Positions 17,873 through 27,626 of a stretch of DNA of 64,000 nucleotides are shown piece after piece; position 1 is the stretch's first letter, and the number at the start of each line of letters is the position of its first letter. Made by a program: the position numbers and the translations under genes. The notes beneath the pieces are model-generated. The model did not search any database. It was not told the origin of the DNA and saw nothing but the letters and a program-made list of their open reading frames with translations. Location: NCBI RefSeq assembly GCF_907163105.1, contig NZ_OU015321.1:2185001-2249000 (forward strand). Reading direction: 5' to 3'. Source of the stretch: Cloacibacterium caeni. GTDB lineage: Bacteria > Bacteroidota > Bacteroidia > Flavobacteriales > Weeksellaceae.

Positions 17873-18466
17873 ATGAAAAATTTATTAAAATTCAGCTTCC
17901 TTATAGGATTTCTATTTATTTCGGCAAATGTAATGGCCAATGACAAAGATTTCTCTATTTCTATTGACAACATCAATGCTAAAAAACTAAGCTTTCAGAT
18001 GACGAATGCAAAAAATGTAGCGCTATATGTTTACAATGACAAGCAAGGAGAACTTTTTGCTGAAAAAGTGAGAAAACAAGATGAGGTTTCTAGAACGTAT
18101 GACTTGAAAAACTTTCCTGCTGGAACGTATTATTTAGTAGCGGAATCTGATTCTAAAATCGAAAAATATAAAATTACTATTGACGAAACTAATGCTTCAA
18201 TTGAGAAGACACCAGTTTCTGAAATTTTCAAACCAGAATACACGATTGAAGGCAATCATGTAAAATTAGTGATGCCTAAACTAACTGATGGAGTAACAGT
18301 TTCTGTTGAAGATTTCACGAATACGGTTTATTATAACCAAACTTTAACTCCAAATAATGGCGAATTGGTTGTACAATTTGATTTAAACCCAGAAAATGCT
18401 GATGCGTATGTAATCAGTGTAGAAAAAGGCGAAAACACCTTCAACAAAATCATATATCTAAAATAA
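17873..18466 (+). CDS. Hypothetical exported protein (beta-sandwich, DUF3244-like)
   Basis: A 197-residue protein with a signal peptide (MKNLLKFSFLIGFLFISANVMA). The mature part reads as two beta-sandwich repeats; the motif DLKNFPAGTYYLVAESD resembles the C-terminal-type beta domains common in exported Bacteroidota proteins. No catalytic motif is visible. ATG 17873 is chosen because it begins the signal peptide. TAGATTTG at 17826-17833 is an exact -7 box. It is divergent from the AraC-type regulator. Confidence 0.6.
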   Translation: MKNLLKFSFLIGFLFISANVMANDKDFSISIDNINAKKLSFQMTNAKNVALYVYNDKQGELFAEKVRKQDEVSRTYDLKNFPAGTYYLVAESDSKIEKYKITIDETNASIEKTPVSEIFKPEYTIEGNHVKLVMPKLTDGVTVSVEDFTNTVYYNQTLTPNNGELVVQFDLNPENADAYVISVEKGENTFNKIIYLK

Positions 18467-18494
18467 ATTTTAGGGTTAATTTTCACATCACATC

Positions 18495-18531
18495 AAAAAA
18501 AGTCTCATGAAATTGAGACTTTTTGTTTTTT
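18495..18531. terminator. Bidirectional intrinsic terminator
   Basis: AAAAAAAGTCTCA pairs with TGAGACTTTTT around TGAAAT, with A and T tracts on both sides, between convergent genes. Confidence 0.85.
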
Positions 18532-18564
18532 TAAAGAACTTAAAATTTTAGAGAATTACTATTC

Positions 18565-18933
18565 TTATTCTGAAGTAACTAATTCATTTACTTTTTTTTC
18601 TTGCTGAGCTTTTTCTTTTTCTGCATTTTCAGCAGCGTTTTGTTCAGCCAATTTTTTCTCTAGCTCTGATTTCTTTTTTTGTTCTATTTTTTTCTTTTCC
18701 ACTGCCAATTTCTGTTCGGGACTTTTAGTGGTATCTTGTTTTAAAACAGGCGCTTTTTTAGCATCTTCAATAGCAGAATTAATTGCAGAAAAAGAAGTTT
18801 TTCCCACTACAGAATCTACCAAAGTAGTATCAATAGGAGCATTATCTTCTGCGTAATATTGTTCTCCTTCTTTGTTGTTTTTCCAACAAGAAAGTAACAT
18901 AAAACTGGTTAATAAAAAGGCTATTTTCTTCAT
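18565..18933 (-). CDS. Hypothetical lipoprotein, Lys/Glu-rich
   Basis: A 122-residue protein with lipobox MLLSC (C16). After an acidic linker, residues from about 60 to 115 are dominated by Lys, Glu, Gln and Ala and are probably a long charged helix or coiled coil. No known domain. Its start lies 4 bases from the stop of the EEP-family gene upstream, so the two are probably one transcript with the rhomboid and mutL genes. Confidence 0.6.
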   Translation of the reverse strand: MKKIAFLLTSFMLLSCWKNNKEGEQYYAEDNAPIDTTLVDSVVGKTSFSAINSAIEDAKKAPVLKQDTTKSPEQKLAVEKKKIEQKKKSELEKKLAEQNAAENAEKEKAQQEKKVNELVTSE

Positions 18934-18937
18934 TTTT

Positions 18938-19927
18938 TTAATCCTTTAAACTAAATTTCACTAAAATGGGATAATGGTCTGACAGTTTTTGACTTCGGTC
19001 TACTTGGTAATAGGTAGATTTCAAATTCTCCGAAGAAAATACATAATCTATTCTGATAGGAATTTTATAGTCATGAAAACTTGTAGCAAGACCAGTTCCT
19101 GATTCTAAAAAACAGTCTTTCAAAACTCCTGAAATAGTGTAATACTCATACGAATTAGGAACCGAGTTAAAATCACCAGCCAAAATAACAGGATAAGGAG
19201 ATTTCTCTATAAAATTTTTCAAAATTTGTACTTGCTCTTCGTGTTTTTTGAAAACTGGCATAAATCTACGCACTAGACTTTTGGCTTTTGCTCCGTTTTC
19301 GTCTAAATCGCTTGTAGGTTTTACCATAGATTTATGCAACTGAAATGGCTCTAAATAAACATTTACAAAGCGTATTCTTTTCCCTTTCACCATAACGTCT
19401 GCATACATCGCATCTCCATTACTCACAAAAGGAATTGAACCTTTTTCTATAATTTCATATTTTGAATAAAAACTGATGATAGGATTATGAAACGAATATT
19501 TCATTTGTTCTAAAATAGGGTTTCCCAAGCTAGAATAACCCGCCTCTTGTAAGAAAACAAAATCTGCGTCGAAGGAATTGATATAATTCTCTACATGCTC
19601 TTTACCAAATTCATTGACTTTATTATTAAAGCTAAGCACTTTAAAATCTGCCTTCTCACTCTTTGGCTCAGAATAATTAATCCATCTTCTTACAGGTGTT
19701 AAAAATAATGTGGAAATCAGCAGAAAAACAAAGGCTCTTTTACGCCAAGAAAATATCCAAAAAACACAGAGTAACAGATTGGCAATCATCAAAAAAGGAA
19801 ATGCCAATGATAATAAATTGAGTAAAGGAAATACTTTTGGTGGAATGTAAGCATTAAGCATGGTTGCTCCTAAAAGCAACACAATTACTACATGAGCAAC
19901 GGTAAAAATACTTCTAAAAATCCCCAC
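18938..19927 (-). CDS. Membrane-anchored endonuclease/exonuclease/phosphatase family protein
   Basis: A 329-residue protein with two or three N-terminal membrane segments (about 5-25, 33-55, 63-80) and a C-terminal EEP domain. The metal and catalytic motifs are visible: LQEAG, AGDFNSVP and SDHYPI. The substrate may be nucleic acid, a phospholipid or an inositol phosphate; the sequence does not decide. It sits 3 bases after the rhomboid gene in a tight minus-strand cluster with mutL. Confidence 0.8.
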   Translation of the reverse strand: MGIFRSIFTVAHVVIVLLLGATMLNAYIPPKVFPLLNLLSLAFPFLMIANLLLCVFWIFSWRKRAFVFLLISTLFLTPVRRWINYSEPKSEKADFKVLSFNNKVNEFGKEHVENYINSFDADFVFLQEAGYSSLGNPILEQMKYSFHNPIISFYSKYEIIEKGSIPFVSNGDAMYADVMVKGKRIRFVNVYLEPFQLHKSMVKPTSDLDENGAKAKSLVRRFMPVFKKHEEQVQILKNFIEKSPYPVILAGDFNSVPNSYEYYTISGVLKDCFLESGTGLATSFHDYKIPIRIDYVFSSENLKSTYYQVDRSQKLSDHYPILVKFSLKD

Positions 19928-19930
19928 TGA

Positions 19931-20638
19931 TTAATTAATTCTATATCTGTTTCTACCCCAAACTTTCACTAAAATATAGCCTACTAAAGCGCCACCGATA
20001 TGTGCGAAATGGGCAATATTTCCTCCACTTCCAGAAAAACCTAGATATAGAGAAACTATAATAGTAATAGGAAATAAAACCTTTGCTTTAATCGGAAACG
20101 GAATAAACATAATGAACATTTCCGCATTAGGATAAAGCAAAGAAAACGCCGCAATTACTCCGAAAATAGCTCCAGAAGCTCCAACCATCGGTGTAGAAAG
20201 TATGTTTACTATATTCTGTGCATTTCCTTCTAATCTTACTGGAAATTTTTCAAAATCACCCTTTAAAATATCCGAAAATTGTAAACCTTCTACAATAAGT
20301 GGTTGAGCATCTTGGTATAACTGATAATATTCCCAAAGATTAAACAAGACGAAAGCGCCTAACCCAGAAAGAAAATATAAAATAACAAATTTCTTTTCTC
20401 CTAAAAACCGCTCTAAAACAGGCCCAAAACTTGCAAAAGTGAGCATATTAAAAGCAATATGCATAAAACCTCCATGCATAAACATGTGTGTGATGATTTG
20501 CCAAGATTTAAAATAAGGAGATGTAGGAAAAAAAGCCGCTAAATATTGATAGGATTGCGGAATAAGCATCGCTAGAATGAAAATAATGACATTCAGGATG
20601 ATAATATTTTTGGTGATGGGTGTTATATTTTGAAACAT
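19931..20638 (-). CDS. Rhomboid family intramembrane serine protease
   Basis: A 235-residue protein with six or so membrane segments that cleaves membrane proteins within the bilayer. The catalytic dyad is seen as S155 in GASGAIFG and H213 in AHIGGALVG; the HMFMHGGFMHIAFNM segment (about 51-65) is the conserved second-helix region with the oxyanion Asn/His. It lies between mutL (14 bases upstream) and the EEP gene. The substrate is unknown. Confidence 0.93.
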   Translation of the reverse strand: MFQNITPITKNIIILNVIIFILAMLIPQSYQYLAAFFPTSPYFKSWQIITHMFMHGGFMHIAFNMLTFASFGPVLERFLGEKKFVILYFLSGLGAFVLFNLWEYYQLYQDAQPLIVEGLQFSDILKGDFEKFPVRLEGNAQNIVNILSTPMVGASGAIFGVIAAFSLLYPNAEMFIMFIPFPIKAKVLFPITIIVSLYLGFSGSGGNIAHFAHIGGALVGYILVKVWGRNRYRIN

Positions 20639-20652
20639 ATTGTTTTGGTGTA

Positions 20653-22431
20653 TTAAAATTTATTTTTTAATTCTTCTGTAGGAACTTCTACAAAGGTTCT
20701 GTTTCCGTTTGGTGTAAACTCTGGGAAACCTAACTTAATAAAATCCTTCAAAATTTGTTCCACTTCAGCTTTATACAGAAAATCAAACTTAGATTTCGCA
20801 TTGGTTCTAATCCACTGATTGTTATAATTTTCTAAAAATTCTTCTTCGGTTTTGTATTCTAAAATTTCGAAGAGATTTTCTAAAAATTTAATCACTTGAG
20901 ATTCTTTCACATCTTCAGGCACTGCATTTATTCTCAGCACATTATCTTGTGCCAAAACAATGTCAAAACCTAAATCTGGCAAGTATTTTTTAATCGAACG
21001 AAACTTATTTTTTTCGATTTCATTTAAATGATATTCTAAAGAGAACAGCAAACTTTGGCTTTTCTTACTTTTAGAAACATTTTTACGATTTTCGGCTAAG
21101 ACAATTTGGTGAATTCTTCCCAAATCGAGCATCAAAGTTCTGTGGTCTTTATTAAAAAGCCAATAACCATTTGGCAATCTGAGTAAATCTTCTTCTAAAT
21201 CCTCATCTTCTTCATCAAAAAGGTTAATTTTAGATGGCAAAGCTGATGATTCTTGTTGATACATTTCGGTAAGATTTACCATCGCTGTATCATTGATTTT
21301 AGAAGGAATTTGGTCTTTAAACGGATTAAAATTTCTGTCGATATGAATTCCTGGAGCGTGATAACTTTTCGCAGCATCTACTTTTGGCGGAAAAAATGAA
21401 TCCATTTGTTCATTTCGCTCAAAATCTAGACTTGGCGCTACATTATAAATTCCCAAAGATTTCTTAATCGTAGAACGAATCAATGCAAAAATGAGGTTCT
21501 CATCTTCGAATTTCACCTCCGTTTTTTGCGGATGTATGTTGACATCTATTTTTTCTGGGTCAAGTTCCAAATACAAGAAAAAACTCGGGCTGTAATTGCT
21601 TTGCAATAGTCCTTCAAAAGCTTCCTGAACCGCTCTGTTTAAGTACGGACTTCTAAAATATCTTCCATTGACAAAGAAAAACTGTTCGCCTCTAGATTTT
21701 TTAGCTGCTTCTGGTTTTCCCACGAAACCATTGAGTTTTACCCAACCTAAATCTTCTTTGATAGGAACCAAAAGTGGATGCAATTTTCTACCGAAAATAT
21801 CTACAATTCTCTGCATTTGGCTTCCTTTTCTGAGGTTAAAAATCACCTCATCATTATGATAGAGCGAAAACTCTAAATTTTCGTGAGCCAATGCTACTCT
21901 TTGGAATTCATCTATAATATGTCTGAATTCTATATTGTTGGATTTCAGAAATTTTCTACGCGCTGGAACATTAAAAAACAAATTTTTCACCGAAAACACA
22001 GCACCTTCTGTGGCTTGTGCAGGCTCCTGAAATTGTAGTTCACCACCTTCTATGTAGATTACGGTTCCTATTTCTGAGTCTTGTTTTTTGGTTTTGAGTT
22101 CTACCTGAGCTACCGCAGCAATAGAAGCCAATGCTTCACCACGAAAACCTTTGGTAGCGATATGAAAAATATCTTCAGTAGTTCTAATTTTAGAAGTAGC
22201 GTGTCTTTCGAACGCCATTCTCGCATCGGTTTCAGACATTCCGCTTCCGTTATCTGCTACTTTTATGAGATTTCTCCCTGCTTCTTCTACAATCAATTCT
22301 ATTTTAGTAGCACCAGCATCTATGGCGTTTTCTAGCAATTCCTTAACAATAGAAGCAGGTCTCTGCACTACTTCTCCTGCAGCAATCTGATTGGCAACAT
22401 GATCTGGTAAAAGTTGAATAATATCTGACAT
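20653..22431 (-). CDS. mutL: DNA mismatch repair protein MutL
   Basis: MutL couples mismatch recognition by MutS to downstream repair. The N-terminal GHKL ATPase domain is complete (ELLENAIDAGAT near residue 31, DNGSGM, and the lid region TKGFRGEALAS). The 592-residue length is normal. The C-terminal dimerisation domain lacks the expected endonuclease motifs: the DQHAxxE site reads LDLGRIHQIV, and the CPHGRP site reads TPNGNR. If correct, this MutL would not nick DNA, like that of E. coli. Start at 22431 is the family start (MSDIIQLLPDHVANQIAAGE, described by its ends). Confidence 0.94.
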   Translation of the reverse strand: MSDIIQLLPDHVANQIAAGEVVQRPASIVKELLENAIDAGATKIELIVEEAGRNLIKVADNGSGMSETDARMAFERHATSKIRTTEDIFHIATKGFRGEALASIAAVAQVELKTKKQDSEIGTVIYIEGGELQFQEPAQATEGAVFSVKNLFFNVPARRKFLKSNNIEFRHIIDEFQRVALAHENLEFSLYHNDEVIFNLRKGSQMQRIVDIFGRKLHPLLVPIKEDLGWVKLNGFVGKPEAAKKSRGEQFFFVNGRYFRSPYLNRAVQEAFEGLLQSNYSPSFFLYLELDPEKIDVNIHPQKTEVKFEDENLIFALIRSTIKKSLGIYNVAPSLDFERNEQMDSFFPPKVDAAKSYHAPGIHIDRNFNPFKDQIPSKINDTAMVNLTEMYQQESSALPSKINLFDEEDEDLEEDLLRLPNGYWLFNKDHRTLMLDLGRIHQIVLAENRKNVSKSKKSQSLLFSLEYHLNEIEKNKFRSIKKYLPDLGFDIVLAQDNVLRINAVPEDVKESQVIKFLENLFEILEYKTEEEFLENYNNQWIRTNAKSKFDFLYKAEVEQILKDFIKLGFPEFTPNGNRTFVEVPTEELKNKF

Positions 22432-22510
22432 TCTAAAATTGAAACTCCAAAAATAGTGTTTAATTTCTAAAAAATAAAGCTTATTGGGAAAGGTTATGAT
22501 TAATTTTAAA

Positions 22511-22541
22511 ACAAAAAAGCCTTCTCGTTTTGAGAAGGCTG
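22511..22541 (-). terminator. Intrinsic terminator at the end of the polysaccharide locus
   Basis: AGCCTTCTC and GAGAAGGCT form a 9-bp stem around GTTTT; on the minus strand it is followed by TTTTTTGTTTT. It ends the long minus-strand transcript that includes SusC to the EEP protein. Confidence 0.82.
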
Positions 22542-22560
22542 AATTATATTTTTTTCCAGA

Positions 22561-23400
22561 TTATTTCAATTGTATTCTTGCTACAATAGGAAAATGATCA
22601 GACGGATATTTATAGTCATAAAAGTCTTTAATCGTTCTGTATTTTAATACTTTCGTATTGTTTTTTGAGCTAAAAATAAAATCTATTTGTTCGCTAGGTT
22701 TTTCATTGAATTTAAATCCATTCCAAGTTGCTTTTTCGGCGTAAGGTTTTGTAACGCTATTGTTTCTGGCTTCTTGTAAATTTTCAAAAAGCGGTTTCAT
22801 CCATGAATCATTTTCTACAGAATTAAAATCACCTGTAAGAACTACAGGAACATTTCTTTTCTTCTGCAAGGTTTTAATTTTTTCTAGGATAATTTCTGCA
22901 GACTTCTGTCTCGCAATTACACCTACATGGTCAAAATGCGTATTCAGTACCCAAACTTTCTTTTTGGTTTTTATATTTTCAAAAAGAGCATACGTAACGA
23001 TTCTAGGATATGCTGCGTCCCAAGATTTTCCTGATTTTTCAGGATTTTCTGAAAGCCAAAATGTATTTTGTTCTAGAACTTTATACTTATTTTTCAGATA
23101 AAAAATACATGAAAATTCTGCATTCGCTTCATCTGTTCTCGGTCTTCCTAAAAAACCATAAGCAGAGTTGTTATCTAATAAATAATCAATCTGAGGTTTC
23201 TGCGCTTCTTGTAGTCCTACAAAATCTGCTTCGTAATAAGAAATAAGGTCTTTTACTTTATCTTTTCTGATGTTCCAGTGATTTTCCCCATCATCTACGC
23301 TTGCCAATCTGATGTTAAAACTCATTACATCAATGGTTTGGGAGAATAAAAACGATGCAAAAAGTATAAACAAAATGGTAGAAATGTTTTTTGTTTTCAT
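22561..23400 (-). CDS. Secreted endonuclease/exonuclease/phosphatase family protein
   Basis: A 279-residue exported protein with a signal peptide (to about residue 20, FLFSQ) and an EEP domain: MSFNIRLAS, FVGLQEAQ, LTGDFNSVEND and YPSDHFPIVAR hold the metal-binding and catalytic residues. Proteins of this kind are common next to SusC/SusD loci, where they may act as phosphodiesterases on decorated glycans; this is an inference. Last gene of the locus, 21 bases after the esterase gene. Confidence 0.82.
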   Translation of the reverse strand: MKTKNISTILFILFASFLFSQTIDVMSFNIRLASVDDGENHWNIRKDKVKDLISYYEADFVGLQEAQKPQIDYLLDNNSAYGFLGRPRTDEANAEFSCIFYLKNKYKVLEQNTFWLSENPEKSGKSWDAAYPRIVTYALFENIKTKKKVWVLNTHFDHVGVIARQKSAEIILEKIKTLQKKRNVPVVLTGDFNSVENDSWMKPLFENLQEARNNSVTKPYAEKATWNGFKFNEKPSEQIDFIFSSKNNTKVLKYRTIKDFYDYKYPSDHFPIVARIQLK

Positions 23401-23421
23401 ATTTTTAATTCTTGATGAAAA

Positions 23422-25344
23422 TTATTTTAACTCGAACTGATATTTTTTGTTTTCTGTAGAAAGTTTAAAAGAATCTGTTCTAAATGGCGCTATAGGCAAT
23501 CCTTTTTCGGTGAAAAGATTAATTTCTGAATCATCTCCTTTCCAACCATATCTTACAGCAACGGGATTACTAACCTTTTCGGATGTAACTACAATTTTAT
23601 TTTTCTTAATTTCTGCTTTTGCAGGATAGAATTTTTGGTCATTTCCTGCAATTTCAAAACCTTTTAAGATTTCATTATTTTTAGAAACTAATTTTTCCTT
23701 CGTATTAAAGCTGATGGTAATTTTATTTCCTTTTACCGTTGATTTTTGATAAATTGAGCTTTTCAGACCATTATTTAAGGCTAAATTAGCCAATCTTTCT
23801 CCTACTGTTTTTTTATTTTTTGGGTGAATATCATTCGGATTTCCAACATCGGTAGTTACTACCATTCCAGTGTTTTTCATTTTGGTAGTATTCAGTTGAG
23901 CATCTCGCACTTCACACCAATCGCAACCTTCATTACTGTCTCCTTTAGTGTTAAAAGTGGCTAATTGAACGAAATAAAAAGGTAAGTTTTCTCCAAATTT
24001 CTGTCTCCAACTGTTAATCAATAGTGGGAAACTTTGGTTATATTCATATGCTCTCTCTGCATTTGATTCTCCTTGATACCAAAGCATTCCAGAAATTCTA
24101 AAATCTTCAATCGGGTGAATCATGGTATTGTAAATCAAAGAAGGAAATTCATTTTGATTGATGGCTGCATAAATTTTTTCTACAGCAAATTTCCAATTTC
24201 CTGCCAATGGAATACTTTTTTGAGCGGTGACTAGTTTCACCTCATCATCATTATTCCACAAACCACCGCCACCACCAGTATCATTAACCTTTACTGCAAT
24301 GATATTCTCTCCTTTTTTTAAAATTTCTTTCGGAATGGTATAAATTCTATCATCTGACCATTGCTTCATTTGTCCCACTAATTTTCCATTAAAATAAGTA
24401 AGGTCTTCGTCATCAATTTTTCCTAAATACAGCACCGCATTTCCTGCAAGATCTTCGTCTGAAAGAACAATGGTTTTTCTAACCCAAGCAACTCCGTCTA
24501 AACCTTCGAAACCTTGTTGTTCCCAAGCTTTTGGAACATATAAATCTTTTAAAGCAGAAGCGTTATAATCTGCACTCAAGAATTGTTCTTGATTAAAATC
24601 TGCAATTTTAGCATTCAGTTTTTTCTCAAAAAAAGCAGTTTTAGCCTCGAAATTTTTCTGTTGAAGACTTTCTATGTCTATTTGTGGCATATTGGCAATC
24701 ATTTCTTTAAAATAAGGCGATTGCTCGAATGCGTTTTTAGGAATCCACGCTTCGATTACAGTTCCGCCCCAAGAAGAATTAATGATTCCGATAGGAACTT
24801 GTCTTTCGTGATACATTTTTTTAGCAAAAAAATAGGCTACTGCAGAAAAATCTCCAATATTGGAAGCATTCGCAACATTCCATTCTGTTTTCGCAAGGTT
24901 ATTTTGAGGTAAAGAATTTATTTTTCTTTCAACTTTAATATGTCTAATGAGCGGAAATTCTTTTTGATTAAGCTCTTCTTTATAACCTTCAGAAGACGAA
25001 AGCGCCCACTCCATATTGCTTTGTCCGCTGCATAACCAAACATCTCCTACCAAAACATTTTTGAAAATAATTTCATTATTTCCTTTAATCGTCAATGTAA
25101 AAGGACCACCTTCTTTTTCTTGGTCTAAATCTACTTTCCAATTGCCATTTTGGTCAGCAACAGTGGATTTGGTTTGATTTTTAAAACTTACCAACACTTT
25201 TTCATGAGGTGATGCAAAACCCCAAACTGGAATTTTAGAATTTCTCTGCAACACCAAATTGTCTGAGAAAATATATGGTAAAGAAACATTTGCCATCAAT
25301 AATTGAATGGTCAATAATAAGAATACGCTGATTGATTTTTTCAT
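23422..25344 (-). CDS. Sialate O-acetylesterase family protein (SASA/CE20-like)
   Basis: A 640-residue exported carbohydrate esterase. After a signal peptide (about 1-20), the catalytic serine is in LCSGQSNMEWAL (about residue 108) and the Asp/His pair in PNDIHPKNK. A jelly-roll galactose-binding-type insert (about 275-390, with YLGKIDDEDLTYFNGKLVG) splits the catalytic domain, as in other long members. It should remove acetyl groups from a glycan and free it for the GH3 and GH30 enzymes encoded upstream. The acetylated substrate is not determined by the sequence. Confidence 0.85.
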   Translation of the reverse strand: MKKSISVFLLLTIQLLMANVSLPYIFSDNLVLQRNSKIPVWGFASPHEKVLVSFKNQTKSTVADQNGNWKVDLDQEKEGGPFTLTIKGNNEIIFKNVLVGDVWLCSGQSNMEWALSSSEGYKEELNQKEFPLIRHIKVERKINSLPQNNLAKTEWNVANASNIGDFSAVAYFFAKKMYHERQVPIGIINSSWGGTVIEAWIPKNAFEQSPYFKEMIANMPQIDIESLQQKNFEAKTAFFEKKLNAKIADFNQEQFLSADYNASALKDLYVPKAWEQQGFEGLDGVAWVRKTIVLSDEDLAGNAVLYLGKIDDEDLTYFNGKLVGQMKQWSDDRIYTIPKEILKKGENIIAVKVNDTGGGGGLWNNDDEVKLVTAQKSIPLAGNWKFAVEKIYAAINQNEFPSLIYNTMIHPIEDFRISGMLWYQGESNAERAYEYNQSFPLLINSWRQKFGENLPFYFVQLATFNTKGDSNEGCDWCEVRDAQLNTTKMKNTGMVVTTDVGNPNDIHPKNKKTVGERLANLALNNGLKSSIYQKSTVKGNKITISFNTKEKLVSKNNEILKGFEIAGNDQKFYPAKAEIKKNKIVVTSEKVSNPVAVRYGWKGDDSEINLFTEKGLPIAPFRTDSFKLSTENKKYQFELK

Positions 25345-25394
25345 TTTAATTCCCTTTAAGATTTATTTCTTATAAGGTTAATTTTTTAAGGATG

Positions 25395-27614
25395 TTATTT
25401 TTCCCAATTTACTCTTTTGGTTTTTACCTGAGCAGAATTGGTGCCTATCATGATGTCAAATTCTCCTGATTCCCAATCGAAAGTGAGTTCATCATCATAG
25501 AATTTTAAATCTTCTGGTGTAATGTTAAAAGAAACGGTTTTGCTTTCTCCTTTTTTCAAGAATATTTTTTGAAAACCTTTCAGTTCTTTTACAGGACGAA
25601 CAACTTTTCCTACTAAATCTCTGATGTACAACTGAACCACCTCTTCTCCGTCATAATTTCCTGAATTGGTAAGCGTAACTGAAGCCGTCAAAGTTTGATT
25701 ACCTTTCAGTTGAGTAGCACTTACGTTTACGTCAGAATATTGAAATGTAGTGTAACTCAAACCAAATCCAAATGGATAAGCTGGATCATTATCTAAGTCA
25801 ATATACGCTGAAACATAGTTTCTGTCTGTATTATTTTTAGCAGGTCTTCCTGTATTGTAATGATTGTAATAGATAGGAATTTGACCTTCAGTTCTAGGAA
25901 AAGTCATCGGCAATTTACCGCCAGGATTTATTTTCCCGAAAAGTACATCTGCAATAGAATTTCCAGCTTCTGTACCTAACCACCAAGTGTAAACAATGGT
26001 AGGAATGTTTTCTGAAGCCCAATCAAAAACCAAAGGACGACCGGCATTAATCATTAAAATAATTGGTTTTCCTGTTTTGGCAATTTCTTTCAATAAATCT
26101 TCCTGAACTCCAGAAAAATGGATATTGCTTCTGCTTTTTGCTTCGCCGCTCATTGCATGGCCTTCGCCTAAAGTCATAATCACTACGTCTGCTTTCTTGG
26201 CTGTTTCTACCGCTTCTGCAAATAGAGATTTATCATTGTCATTTGCGTTACATCCTTTCGCATAAAGCAATTCTGAATTTTTATCCAATTGAGCTTTAAT
26301 TCCATCAAACTGAGTTACAATTCTTTGGCTATCATCTGGAAAAGCAATAGACCAAAAACCGTGATTTTCTACTGTAGCTTTCGCAAATGGACCAATAATG
26401 GCCACTTTTTTTGTGGTAGGAGAAAGTGGTAATAATTGATTTTCATTTTTTAATAAAACGATACTTTTCGCACCAATTTCTCTTGCAAATTTTCTGTGTT
26501 CTGGATTATTGGCTTGTTCTTTTTCTCTCTTTTCATTGATGAAACGATAAGGGTCATCAAAAAGTCCAAGTTCATATTTTTTAGTCAAAATTCTGCGAAC
26601 CGCATCATCTACTAACTGAATATCTACTTTTCCTTCTTTTACCAATTCTGCTAAATGATTAGTATAAGAACGGCTTTCCATATCCATATCACTTCCCGCG
26701 ATAATTGCTTTCAGAGCAGCATCTTTATTGTCTTTAGCAAAACCGTGAGGAATCATTTCGCCAATACTTCCCCAGTCAGAAACTACAAACCCTTGGAAAT
26801 TCCAAGCGCCTTTTAGCAAATCTCTTTGTAAATATTTATTACCAGTGGCAGGAATTCCATTGATATCATTAAAAGAATTCATAAAAGTAGCTACTCCTAT
26901 ATCAGACACCGCTTTGAAAGGTGGCAAATACGTTTCGTGCAATTGTCTAAGGCTCATATCTACAGAATTGTAATCTCTTCCGCCAACTGCAGCTCCATAA
27001 GCTGCAAAATGTTTAGCACAAGCCATTACTGCATCTTTATTTCCTAAGCCATTTCCTTGGAAACCTTTTACTCTAGCTTTTCCTACTAATGTTCCTAAAT
27101 AGGTGTCTTCACCTGCTCCTTCCATTACGCGTCCCCATCTTGGATCTCTTCCTATATCTACCATTGGTGCAAAAGTCCAGTGAATTCCATAAGCTGAAGC
27201 TTCCGTGGCTGCAATTCTAGCAGATTTTTCAATTAAATTCATATCCCAAGTAGCGGTTTCGCCTAACGGAATAGGAAAAGTAGTTCTAAAACCATGAATA
27301 ACATCTTGCCCAAAAAGTAAAGGAATTTTAAGACGAGACTGCATGGCTTGGTCTTGCCAGTTCTTCGTATTTTTAACACCGATAGCGTTTAGAATAGAGC
27401 CTAGTTTCCCTGCACGAACTTGACCAGCTTTGTCTGCATCTTTCGTAATAGGACCAGTTGCTGTAATATCATCATTGTATTGATTGAGCTGTCCTATTTT
27501 TTCTTCCAAAGTCATTTTCGCCATCAGCTCTGTAACTTTTTGGTCGATTGATTTCTGTGCCGAAATATTTATTCCCAATCCTGCTAAAACTAATGAAAGA
27601 AGTATTTTTTTCAT
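25395..27614 (-). CDS. bglX: Glycoside hydrolase family 3 beta-glucosidase (BglX type)
   Basis: A 739-residue periplasmic or secreted enzyme with a signal peptide ending NISAQ. It has the GH3 N-terminal barrel, with the nucleophile aspartate in GFVVSDWGS (about 280) and substrate-contact motif KHFAAYGAAVGGRDYN; the C-terminal alpha/beta domain with LLKNENQLLPL; and a fibronectin III-like tail with PVKELKGF. It should trim glucosyl residues from beta-gluco-oligosaccharides released by the GH30 enzyme next to it. The gap to the GH30 gene is 12 bases. Confidence 0.92.
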   Translation of the reverse strand: MKKILLSLVLAGLGINISAQKSIDQKVTELMAKMTLEEKIGQLNQYNDDITATGPITKDADKAGQVRAGKLGSILNAIGVKNTKNWQDQAMQSRLKIPLLFGQDVIHGFRTTFPIPLGETATWDMNLIEKSARIAATEASAYGIHWTFAPMVDIGRDPRWGRVMEGAGEDTYLGTLVGKARVKGFQGNGLGNKDAVMACAKHFAAYGAAVGGRDYNSVDMSLRQLHETYLPPFKAVSDIGVATFMNSFNDINGIPATGNKYLQRDLLKGAWNFQGFVVSDWGSIGEMIPHGFAKDNKDAALKAIIAGSDMDMESRSYTNHLAELVKEGKVDIQLVDDAVRRILTKKYELGLFDDPYRFINEKREKEQANNPEHRKFAREIGAKSIVLLKNENQLLPLSPTTKKVAIIGPFAKATVENHGFWSIAFPDDSQRIVTQFDGIKAQLDKNSELLYAKGCNANDNDKSLFAEAVETAKKADVVIMTLGEGHAMSGEAKSRSNIHFSGVQEDLLKEIAKTGKPIILMINAGRPLVFDWASENIPTIVYTWWLGTEAGNSIADVLFGKINPGGKLPMTFPRTEGQIPIYYNHYNTGRPAKNNTDRNYVSAYIDLDNDPAYPFGFGLSYTTFQYSDVNVSATQLKGNQTLTASVTLTNSGNYDGEEVVQLYIRDLVGKVVRPVKELKGFQKIFLKKGESKTVSFNITPEDLKFYDDELTFDWESGEFDIMIGTNSAQVKTKRVNWEK

Positions 27615-27626
27615 AAATTTTATTTT

